From Gracilariopsis chorda (Eukaryota; Rhodophyta; Florideophyceae; Gracilariales; Gracilariaceae), in the NCBI GenBank assembly GCA_003194525.1, contig NBIV01000015.1, positions 1 through 64,000 on the forward strand: a stretch of 64,000 nt of DNA, written 5' to 3'. Positions 54,951 through 64,000 of this stretch are shown one piece after another (position 1 is the first letter of the stretch; each line of letters starts with the position of its first letter). A program made the position numbers and the translations under genes. The notes beneath the pieces were generated by a model. It did not search any database, was not told the DNA's origin, and saw only the letters and a list, made by a program, of their open reading frames with translations.

Positions 54951-55580
54951 GAACACACGGCCTCGCCTGTCAACATCCTACCAGGGACTTTGACTTTAAA
55001 ACGAGATACAAAGTCCCGAGCAGGGCCTCTGCATCCATTACCCACTGAGTGGAAGTTGGGAACTGGACTCTCAAAGGATTCGGCAATCTGAGTACCGTAA
55101 GGGAATCGAAAGCGGACTTGAACTAAACCTGCAGCGAGTAAGCGCACTAGGTAACCGGTACAGCTGTGGTGTGGCTGCGAACCGTCAGTGACAGGTTGTC
55201 TCATCGTTCAGCCCGCACTCCAGTGACAGATCAGGGATTGAACCGGAGCACGTTTGCAGAGCAAGTAACCGGAAGGGATCAGAGGAGGTAAACTGGTGAA
55301 CGCATATCCTCCTGTTAATAACCTCTCCTGGACATCCTGTACGTTACACGCATCTTCGTTCTGGGTTGTGCAGAACTTGGGTAGGCTGTTGAAATCGCAT
55401 CTCACCGAGAGAGTCTTACTCGAAGCAAGAGTTCTGACCTTTAGGGGTTCGGGGATAGCATCTCCTGCCATTTGCCCCAAACATTCAAGAAGTAAAAGGA
55501 GGATCCCTCCCCCGGTAGGAAATGGGTGAAGACACTTCATCGGCCAACTTTTCTGCGTCTCGCGTAGATTTTACTCCGCG

Positions 55581-57000
55581 ATGGACATTGATAAAGATAA
55601 CAAGAACAAACGTATACCCAGACTAAAAGGGAACGCCGACTACTACACATGCCGTATATAGGTGCGGGACATAATACATAGCTTGCAAGCACTAGTGCTC
55701 ACAGAACCACGCCCAACTGATGGTAACGCGCAAGCACGCAAGCGATGGGACGACGCCGATCGAAAAGCAAGATCGGCCATCGTACAGAACTTGGACACGC
55801 AGCCTATCGTTGCTGTCTCCGACTTACTAGAACGGGAGTACTGCTCTGCATTGGAGTTGTGGACAAAAACTGAGTCCACATACAAGAAGGATAAGATGCA
55901 ATCCAAACTAAACCCCCGGCAGAAGCTAAGCACTTTAACGTTTTAAACTGGTGACGACATACAGGAGCAACTCAATGAGTTGGAAACAAATTAATTGGAA
56001 TTTGCCAGACTTGGAGATCCACTGACGGACAATGAGCGATCTGCCACTCTGCTTCGCACCTTACCTGACTCACTCATGGCCGAAACACTACTAGCAGATG
56101 TAACGAACATGGAGCACGACCAAGTAGTATCACTTGTCCATTTAGAGATAGATAGTCGAATACAAAGAGCCTCTACTTCCTTCATAAGGACTAAAATAAC
56201 CAACAACGACAGCCTTCACCCATAATCTGCTGCGAAGAAGTCTACAATTCGGAGCAAGCAATCCTCTCGAAAACGAAAGACAGGAGTACAGTGCTGGAAA
56301 TGCGGAGGAATAGGACACATCCGTTCTGAATGCTGGTCACGAAAGCAGAATCATATGAACAACGAAATGCAAGAAACTCATCGGAACTCCAAGTGGAACA
56401 TGAACCACCACGAGTACCGAAATCAGAACACAAGCAGAAACTGGGATAGGCACCTTAACCCACGAAAAGCAAATAACAATCGTAAGAACAGCGAACAAGG
56501 TGGTCCCAACCGAGGTTTCGTTGCAATAGCAAATGCAAATCCTCATTCTGATGACAGCATACCAACATGGCTAGAGTCAGGCGCAAGTCACGTCTTCGTC
56601 AACGAGAGGGACCTGTTTTGGGGCTACGAACGCAGTACACCACAAACGGTAAACACTTGTGACCACATGCCTGATATAATAGGCTTTGGAACAATAAAAC
56701 TACCGCTTGTAAATGGGATACTGTTACCTGCGAAGCATACGCCATCCTTCGACTCTAACCTCGTATCCCTCTCCGTTCTTTCAAGGCACGTAGACTTAAC
56801 ATTTTCCAACAGCCAAGAGACTTCGATGTTCATCATCAAAGATCGCTCAACTGGAAAAGAACTTTACAAGTCAACGCCAAGGGACGGACTTTACCCTTTG
56901 CCAAGTTCTATACCTCCCTAACGCGCACGAACAGCGTCACACTCTCCAGGCAACACTGCCAAGGACTGGCATGACAAACTTGGACACCCCGGTGGCGATC
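55581..57000 (+). pseudogene. copia gag-protease and gag-pre-integrase, right copy
   Basis: One reading frame runs from ATG 55581 to about 57000 without any frameshift but with five or so stops (TAG at about 55659; TAA at about 55944, 55992, 56223 and 56919). It contains a Gag capsid part (KRWDDADRKARSAIV, LELWTKTESTYKK), a CX2CX4HX4C knuckle (CWKCGGIGHIRSEC, about 56290-56335), the protease site WLESGAS where the catalytic Asp is Glu (codon 56574-56576), and the gag-pre-integrase motif DWHDKLGHPGG (56964-56996). Confidence 0.85.
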
Positions 57001-57795
57001 AGCTTCTATCAGGCATCGACAAATGTGTTGGAGTACCCACACTATCCACGACAGAAGCAAAATATTTCCTGTATCCCGGTAATCCACGCTGGTACCAAAC
57101 GTGCTCCAATCACACAATCTGACTCGATCGTGGAGGATCCATTGGAACTAACACACACGGAACTCACCGGCCCCATAACCCCGAGCTCCTTCCAAGGTTC
57201 TAAGTACATGCAGGTACTTAATGACGATAACACAAGTGTAGGTTCCGTTTACTTTTTCGACAAAAGGACTCAGTTCTTTGAGTCAGTACGTTGGTTCAAG
57301 GCTCGCACAGAGAATGAACTCCCTCCAAACCGAATATACCGCGTTCGCCTTGACGGGGCGTGTGAGAATAGGTCAAACGACTTCGTCACCTATGCTACGG
57401 AGAACACAATGATACTTGAATTCACTCCAACGTATGCGCACCAATCAAACGGTGTCACGGAGAAAATCATCCAGGACTTGTGGAAGATGGCGCGAACTTT
57501 CCTGTTCGCTGCAAAATTGCCTCATCAGCTATGGGAGGAAGCCCTCTCGCATGCCAACTACATAATGAATCGCCTACGAAATCAACGAGTAGAAATGAAG
57601 GTCCCCTTCACACTATGGTTCGGACGAAAGCCTGACTTACAAAATATCCTTAAGTTTGGACAACAGCGACATGCATATATATATAGGTCCGAGACAGTGG
57701 CGAACAAGAAGCTACTACCTCGTGCTGTTCCAGGCCATTTCGTTGGGATGCATTGCCCACGAACTCTGTTAAGAATTTACGCTCCCTCAATGTGA
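56971..57795 (+). pseudogene. copia integrase, right copy (open frame)
   Basis: The 274-codon frame encodes the DDE core: LTHTELTGPI (first catalytic position Glu64 in place of Asp), RVRLDGACENRSNDF (Asp128) and YAHQSNGVTEK (Glu164). The spacing of 35 residues between the last two is the canonical D,D35E. It then reads LWEEALSHANYIMNR and FTLWFGRKPDL, both standard copia blocks. It is open here but lies in a different frame from gag. Confidence 0.85.
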
Positions 57796-57829
57796 AAAGT
57801 AATAAATTGACGCGAGGCAGACTAAAAAA

Positions 57830-59230
57830 ATGAACAAGGAAGCTCTTCCATCTATCAACGAACTAATAGACGTCTCTTCAATTCGTCGTCACGAAGCCAA
57901 AAGAAGGATGGAGGAAGATGATGAAGAGCGTCTGGATGCCTATTTAGTGCATTGTTTGACTGCACACTCTCGCTTAAGAGATCTTCCGGATGATGGCAGA
58001 GTTCCTAAGAGCTTTGAAGAAGCACAGGTAATGCCAAGATAGGCAGAAGCAATCGAAAGAGAATAGAACGCCCTAGTCCAACGAGGAACGTGGAGGCTTG
58101 CAGACAGAAAACAAAATACGAAGCCATTACTTTTCCAGTGGAGATTCATAGCAATATACCTGAGCTCGGATCCCCCAAAGTTACTTCCGAAAGCACGCTG
58201 CGTAGCACGGGGCGACTTACAACGTCTTCACTTGGACTTCGACCCCGACGACCTGTACGCCCCCGTCGCATGACAAGAAACTATCCGTCTCATCGTCTCC
58301 AAAGCTGCAACCCAAGGCATGATGTTGGAGGCGATGGAGATAACCAATGCGTAACTCTACGGGGATGTCGACGAACCCTTAGTAATAGAGCAATGACAAA
58401 ACGCCTCTGGATCCCCACCCGTCCCTGACAAAGAATGCTGGCTTCTGAAATCTCTCTATGGGGCACCCCAAGCCGGGTAGATATGGGTTCCCTACTACAT
58501 AAGGCACTATTACGACCAGGATTCACACCATTTAGTACGGATAGTCGCCTTTACATATATAAATCCACAAGTGGTACATTGTCATAATTGATCGTTGTGG
58601 ACGACATCTTGATGTCATTTGATTCGCATTCTTTACTTAATGACTTCAAAATGGAGAGCGGCTCAAAAAAGAAGCTGTTCGAGGTCAAAACTCTTCGAAA
58701 AGTTAAGCCATTCATCGGATGTGATATTGAGAGGAACAAAACAGGCATCAAGGTCCGACAGACAAGTTATGTCGAAAAGATCTTGAAAGAAAACGGATTG
58801 AGCCACTCAAACAGTGCGTGGACACCATTATCTTCTCACTGCGACCTCACAGGCCGACGTGTAGAAGAACGCAGTCTTAAACCTCGCATTCAAAATCGGT
58901 ACCGGAAGATGGTGGGCAACTTAATGTAATTGGCAGTGCCTTCCAGGCCAGACATATTGCTTTCCACATCTATGCTAGCACGGCAAGTCCACGAATCAGG
59001 AATGAAGAACTTGGGACTTATAAAGAGAGTATTTACGTACTTGAAGGGTACAAAGAGTCTTTTCTTGTTCTTTCCCACGCAACATACGGTGCCAAGGAAG
59101 GCATATTGCGATGCCGACTGAGGTGGATGACGTGAAACAAGGGAAGTCTACGACTGGATTGCTGGTAAAGGTGAATGAAGCACCAATCATGTGAACGACT
59201 AAGAAACAAACGCTTGTTGCATTGTTCCCT
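57830..59230 (+). pseudogene. copia reverse transcriptase-RNase H, right copy
   Basis: Blocks in order are EEAQVMPR (stop) AEAIERE (stop) NALVQRGTWRLADR, then CVARGDLQ, DLYAPVA (TGA) QETIRLIVSKA, MLEAMEITNA (motif A; Glu in place of Asp, codon 58337-58339), SLYGAPQAG, then after a shift VVDDILMSFDS (motif C), VGNLM (TAA) LAVPSRPDI, TYLKGTK and CDAD for RNase H. At least eight stops and two shifts are present. Confidence 0.85.
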
Positions 59231-59869
59231 AGAAAAAGAAAGTTTATTACACTTTTGTAATGCGGTAAAACGCTTATGTGTCTGCATAAACTGTTTTGAG
59301 ATTCAAACAAGGGCACAGTTCTAACTGATGAACCCAAAATGTGCCCAATATCCATTTTCACAGACAGTGCGACTGAGTTGTAGATTAAGAGGAAACGCAA
59401 AGTCTTGTAAAGAAACAAGCACATTTATATTAAATTTAATCATGTCAAAAAACTGATAGAAACCAATTTTGTGTAAGCGAAATCGATTAGAACTGAAATG
59501 AAAGATGCTGACGTTCTCAGCAAGCCTGTATCCTACGAAGTACTCAATTGAATATCATTGCTTTGTGGCTCGATGTCTTAAACTAAGTATTATTGCTACC
59601 GACTTCAACTTCTTTCTGGTTTGACTGAAAGCTTTTCTTTTCTATCTCTTTAACTTTTTATATCTTACATATCGGATTTTCTTTTTTTGCGGGCGGCTAC
59701 ATTGTTTTTATTTCTTGCAGGTTTGCTTAACACAGCTGGCAAGAGGGCTATACATTTTCCTAAAGATACAGATTTTTCTTGAGAGGTTTTACTGCATTGA
59801 AGTTTTTAACGGTAGCCATTACGTCAGTTAGATAGAGTAGAACGCAAGAAGAGTCTAACTAAGTCTTTT

Positions 59870-59880
59870 GAGAGGGATGG
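59870..59880 (+). promoter_or_regulatory. copia polypurine tract
   Basis: GAGAGGGATGG directly precedes the 3' LTR, where plus-strand DNA synthesis would be primed. Confidence 0.65.
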
Positions 59881-60018
59881 TGTGAATGGACTGACTGTGG
59901 CCGCTCATTGGAACGATCCACAGGGTCTACACAATAGCTTTATAGAGATAGTATAAATAAACTGAACGTTCTCACACCCACAAGGAGAATGAAAAAGGGG
60001 AGAGCAACAACTGCTACA
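59881..60018 (+). repeat. copia 3' LTR (138 bp)
   Basis: Same length as the 5' LTR and the same TG...CA ends; followed by the CCCTC target duplication. Confidence 0.93.
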
Positions 60019-60023
60019 CCCTC

Positions 60024-62543
60024 GAAGGAACATCGCCCTGCAGAGCCCTTTCTAAAGGGGTGAGGTCGAGTGTCGGCACATGTCAGCTGCGTTTACGTGC
60101 TCTATTCTGTGTCAGCTCTCCTCCAAAAGCGCGGAAGGAGAGGTGTGTACCTATCACTCTACGAATTGTGACCATTGTACAATACAGCGGTCATAAGAGT
60201 CCTTTCCCGCAACGTTCTCGGTAGGAAAGTTCATCAATAATATCAGAAACTCTCTTTCTGGTGTAGTATTGCGTACTTTTTCGTCACTCACTCCACTCGC
60301 TGTCAGATCGTACTCAAAGCGGAGTGCTTTGTAAGACCTTGTTGTTGCAGCGCCCGTGCGCCTGTATAAGCGCGCAATTGCATACTCAAGCTACACAAGA
60401 CATGTATACTGGCAAAGGCGTTCCAATAGAATGGAAGGGCACAAGCTGTTCCGCCTGTCGAGGTGTGCCGATCTTCCGAAAAGACTACAAAAGACTATGA
60501 CGTTACGCCGGATGAGGAAGCCAAATGGAGACGCGATTGGGTCTATTACGGCAATTTAGCCGTCGAATACATGATAATTCTTCTACTTCTAGACAGTTAA
60601 TATAACTGTAACGGAACGTTAGAAAACGATACTTATAATCCTAACTGTTGCACTTTGCTTCGTTGTTGTTGTAGTTCTATTCAGTTTGTTAGTATCTAGT
60701 TATAGAACGTTACCTTTATGTAGAAGATCTAGCACTACCTAAAGGCTGGTAGACCTGGATCTGGCAAGAGCCCAGCCAGATCGAGGGCACCAGCACTTCG
60801 AACTCTTTCGTTGACGCTACTTTGTTACAACAGCTGCTTCCGAATTCGAGGCACGAGCCCGTAAATGCACATACACACACAACAGAATGGAATGATAAGA
60901 CACATGTTCCTCCTCTTTATTGTTACAAGAGCATAGATTTCATTAAAACAGGTGTGAAAGAATGCAGTACCTCCGGCTGGCATTTCCGGCGTCTGCAACG
61001 CGTAAAGCGCGCGCACGGGCGCTTCTGTGCCGGTGCGCGTGTAGATGCCTATGCGACTGTACCCGTACTTATATGTACTTATTGTTATGTGCCACATAAC
61101 AATAGATACATACGAGCAGTGCTTGAAATCTGCTGGGAAAGTATTTCAAATCCATGTTTCGTTTCTCTTGAAGTTTTATACTCTTTGATGAAAAGATTTT
61201 AGTCTACGTGCTCGTCACGCACGTTTTGTAGCTGTGGTGATGTTTCCGATTGTTTGAAAAGCTGGGAGCTTCTCTTTTGAATACCAGTCTCCCTTACAGA
61301 ATACAAAGTCACCGGATCGATTCCCAAAACCAGCAACACACTGCGTGCACGTTGTGCTCCGCGTATGCTGCGTTCCGCACTCTGCAAGCTGCAATTGAGG
61401 CTCAAGACTGCTTGGCTCAAGGGCTTTGGATCGTATTGTGCGATTGGATTTATCTCACGCAAAGAATTGCTTTGCTATCTGAATCGATTGAAAGGTCAAC
61501 TATTTTCTCCATTCAATTGAGATTTACGAGCAGACTCACCGGCTTGGTAAGACTTTGCAAGAATCGGCGGTCACGTGCGGCTGGCCTAAGAAACTTTGTG
61601 AAAGAAGAAACACGGTTTCAAATACTGCATAAATGCAACATTTGCAACTGGAATAGGTACACGCTGTCGTCTTCTGAACAATGAGGGCGTCATTGTTGTC
61701 AAGCTATTCGGGTTCAATGTTACAAGGGAGGGTCTATCTGGCTTGAAGTTTCTATGGCAAAAATATGAAACGACGATTCAAAAGATTTCCGACGTAACTT
61801 ACTTCGCCTTGGACAGTTTATGCGTATTGAAAGCAGATCAGCCCTATCGCATCAACGATGAACTCTCAGAAGAGTTCACAGCTTCCCCTCTGACTGTCAG
61901 TGCGAACTCCGCCTCCGCAATCCACGTTGAACGCATTGCATGCAAAATACACCGATGGCCCTGTGGAACAGCGCAAATGCGAATGTGAACAAGACCTTAA
62001 TACGAATTCTATATGCGGGCTACCATTGTTCAACTGCTCCTGTGCTGGACTCTAGTTTTATGCCTTGGTGGATCTTGCATCTTTCTGCACTCTGTCGGCT
62101 GCCCAGTGCTGCTTTCTTCTGGTCATTCTCGTTGTCTTGCTCTCCTTGGATGTGTGGGTTGTGAGGTGTGTTCTTGTTTGTGACCTGTTGCTGAGCATGG
62201 CTATGGGCATCGCTTCGCACTGCATACCGGTTACGCTTTCCTAAAGCATCGGAATCAGCTGAGGATAGTTTCCTTACCTCCTCTTTGCAAAATTAGCAAA
62301 AGCTTTGTACATTAGCAGATCACCATATTGTTTTGTTGTTAGCTACCATTACATAGCAGCATTGCACCTCACTAGCTCGCGTGTATGCGTCTGCAAGATG
62401 TTGCGCAATGCATTCCAATCACCACATGTTCTCACAAGCCTTCCTTCGTATTCTGTCATCATGTTTCGTTAACATCTGCCTTCCGATCTCTGCAATACTC
62501 TAGGCATAGGCTCAAATCTATTATTTCAGTACCACACTTTGAA
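60024..62543. other. Host spacer, right copy
   Basis: Right-hand counterpart of 4856-7374, with one extra C near 61888. The frame at 61743-61988 (81 codons, KFLWQKYETTIQKISDV...) extends upstream without an ATG and has protein-like composition, but no family match. The broken short frames of 5234-5431 recur at 60402-60599. Confidence 0.5.
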
Positions 62544-63022
62544 CATTGTTGCTTAGAATGCGAAACAAACATCGTACTTTTGACACATCGATTTCTTTCT
62601 TCTCTATTAATAACTTTCTGGTCAAACTCACCTTTTCTGAACCACAATTTAGCCATTGTTGCGTAGAACGCGTGACAAACAATGTGCTTTTGGCATCTCA
62701 AGGCATTCTTCTCTATTGTTAACTTTCAATACGTTCAAATTCGCTGTTTCAAATCAGCAGTTCTCATTGTTGCATGGAACGCGCCACAAGAGTGTGCTTT
62801 CGATATATCTAGTTATTCCTTCTCTTTGTGTATATTTATGTTGCTACTTCATTGTTTTGAAATTGCTGGTTCTCTCCTGTCTCTCTTTGAACTACAAATA
62901 TAGAGAATATCAAAACAATCTATCTTACATTCAACTCCAAAAAACACCGACCAATGGCGGAAAACAAGCTTTCTGTCCATCGATGCTTCCCAGAATGAGC
63001 ACCCTCCAAGCGTCTATAAAAG
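62544..63022 (+). promoter_or_regulatory. Repeated upstream region and core promoter, right copy
   Basis: Same three ~110-bp repeat units (starting near 62544, 62654 and 62765), CCAAT at about 62951 and TATAAAAG at about 63015-63022 as in the left copy. Confidence 0.6.
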
Positions 63023-63145
63023 AGTTCAAGAACATCCTTGCATCCATCCATTATCAAACAGTCAGTACCAACGTAACTAGTCCTTCAACTTCAGCAAAAG
63101 TGATTCAAACTCCCCTCTTTCAGTTCAACTTTCATTGCATCTAGC

Positions 63146-63694
63146 ATGAAGTCTTTCATTCTCTTCTTCTTCTTGTTTGCCGCTTCTTATTGTTTGGCAT
63201 TGGGTTCCGTTGTTCGGACTGAGACGGAGACGGAAGATGAATGCAACGTTCCATCTATAGTGGCCTACTGTCTTGACATGGTTCATCTCGGTGCCGAATA
63301 TGAATCACCCTCCGCCGAAGTGGAAGAACTGAAACATGACGTGGAAGAAGCTCCGTTTGGCATGTGCCCCTGGGGCCATTGGAACGGACAGGCAACAGTT
63401 GAGGATTGTATGGAAGTACTTGGGCAATACGCCGATATAGATGATGAAGAAGAAGATGAGGAGGTAGAGATGGAAATGGACACCAGCGGCCGATCCTTCA
63501 TCAAGAAGATCAAGAAAGCTTTCAAGAAATTTGGAAAGAAAATTAAGAAGGGCTTCAATAAAGTAGCCACCGGTGTGAAGAAGGTTGTGAAAAAGGTTTC
63601 CAAGTTCTGCAAGAAGAACAAGAGCGTTTGCATGGTGGCTGTTGAACTGGGGAAGGAACTTCTCTCGGGTACAAAAGAGAAGAAGACCAGTTAG
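63146..63694 (+). CDS. Secreted acidic/cationic precursor, right copy
   Basis: The protein is identical to the product of 7977-8525 (182 residues, signal peptide, acidic pro-region with four Cys, lysine-rich amphipathic helix, CX6C loop). The promoter and tandem repeats upstream are duplicated too. If the 8.8-kb repeat is real, the genome has at least two identical genes; if it is an assembly overlap, there is one. Confidence 0.8.
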   Translation: MKSFILFFFLFAASYCLALGSVVRTETETEDECNVPSIVAYCLDMVHLGAEYESPSAEVEELKHDVEEAPFGMCPWGHWNGQATVEDCMEVLGQYADIDDEEEDEEVEMEMDTSGRSFIKKIKKAFKKFGKKIKKGFNKVATGVKKVVKKVSKFCKKNKSVCMVAVELGKELLSGTKEKKTS

Positions 63695-64000
63695 AGGTAG
63701 ATTGTCAAGTTCTGACATGTTCACAAGAGTTGTGTACCGTGTACACTAATATTGGATTCCGCGTCGGATTTGAATGAAGACAAGATTGTTCATTTGGCTG
63801 TAGCAGAGCTTAAAGTGTGGTTTTATATTAGTGTGCTTCAAGAAAATGTGAATTCATTGCATGCTACCTGTTCCCACGGGCTTGTTAGCTTACAAGCCTA
63901 AGTGTAAAAGATACATGAATTGCTACCCCCTTCATGATGAAAACAGGGATGCGTATAGCTAGAAACCTCGTTTAGACAATTTTTGTAGGAGCCGTATACG

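Larger units (their letters stand above)
54237..60023 (+). mobile_element. Complete Ty1/copia retrotransposon with target-site duplication
   Basis: The element is bounded by CCCTC at 54237-54241 and at 60019-60023, an exact 5-bp duplication. LTRs of 138 bp (54242-54379 and 59881-60018) both start TGTGAATGG and end GCTACA. They differ at about 16 of 138 positions, so the insertion is old. The interior is ordered primer-binding site, long leader, gag, protease, integrase, RT, RNase H, polypurine tract, the order (integrase before RT) that defines copia. About a dozen stop codons and several frameshifts make it inactive. The right half of the element from 55160 onward is what is repeated at the start of the window. 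Confidence 0.95.
55160..64000. repeat. Right copy of the 8.8-kb direct repeat
   Basis: This is the partner of 1-8831, running off the window end. It has the longer version at every one of the ten indel sites and keeps open frames that are broken in the left copy (gag to 55946, integrase 56971-57795, and the frame 61743-61988). Confidence 0.97.

Noticed and set aside
55581..59230. Reassigned stop codons, because many in-frame TAG/TAA/TGA fall where conserved residues are expected
   Set aside because: The intact host genes (7977-8525, 10309-11946, 13825-14196, 15524-15931) end at ordinary stops and contain none internally; decay of the elements explains the rest.
1..64000. tRNA genes, rRNA genes, CRISPR arrays or bacterial origins
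   Set aside because: No cloverleaf B-box combination, rRNA signature or regularly spaced short repeats were seen on reading; a tRNA scan was not possible.

Overview
The window looks like nuclear DNA of a photosynthetic eukaryote, most likely a red alga or a close relative. A small one-helix chlorophyll-binding (HLIP/OHP-type) protein at 13825-14196 carries a plastid transit peptide with no signal peptide in front of it, which fits a primary plastid. Genes are sparse, have TATA boxes, and where introns are visible they are tiny (53 and 57 bp). There are no bacterial-style operons, and most of the window is decayed transposable-element DNA. The lineage assignment is an inference; no rRNA or organelle marker is present.

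Layout. (1) Positions 1-8831 and 55160-64000 are two nearly identical direct copies of one segment. It holds the body of an old Ty1/copia element, about 3 kb of host spacer, and a gene for a secreted protein with an acidic pro-region followed by a lysine-rich amphipathic tail (7977-8525 and 63146-63694). The repeat runs off both window ends with a period of about 55.16 kb. The window may therefore be an over-read circle, a tandem duplication, or a contig whose ends overlap. (2) 9.7-14.3 kb: a LINE 3' fragment, a secreted two-domain imelysin/EfeO-like protein on the minus strand (10309-11946), and the HLIP gene. (3) 14.7-24.7 kb: a previously unlabelled, diverged inverted duplication with arms of about 2.4 kb. 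Each arm carries one member of an unrecognised small protein family (15524-15931 and 23923-23552). The left arm also holds a broken ceruloplasmin-type multicopper oxidase, and the centre holds a coatomer-alpha fragment and a dead hAT transposase with a BED finger. (4) 27.7-31.8 kb: a DIRS-like tyrosine-recombinase retrotransposon. (5) 35.8-46.6 kb: a Ty3/gypsy element on the minus strand with LTRs, gag, protease, RT, RNase H and integrase, plus a 486-codon ORF in antisense between pol and its 3' LTR. (6) 46.9-48.1 kb: a second gypsy (chromovirus) integrase/chromodomain remnant. (7) 48.2-52.6 kb: a LINE with endonuclease, RT and RNase H, only one stop and one frameshift from open. (8) 52989-53659: a two-exon membrane-protein gene. 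(9) 54237-60023: the complete copia element with 138-bp LTRs and a perfect 5-bp target duplication.

How the parts relate. The host genes that look intact are the imelysin-like protein, the HLIP, the two paralogues in the inverted arms, the two-exon membrane protein and the two copies of the cationic secreted protein. The imelysin-like protein and the multicopper-oxidase relic belong to families linked to extracellular iron handling, so this may be a remnant iron neighbourhood, but the oxidase copy is dead. No RNA genes, CRISPR arrays or replication origins were recognised.
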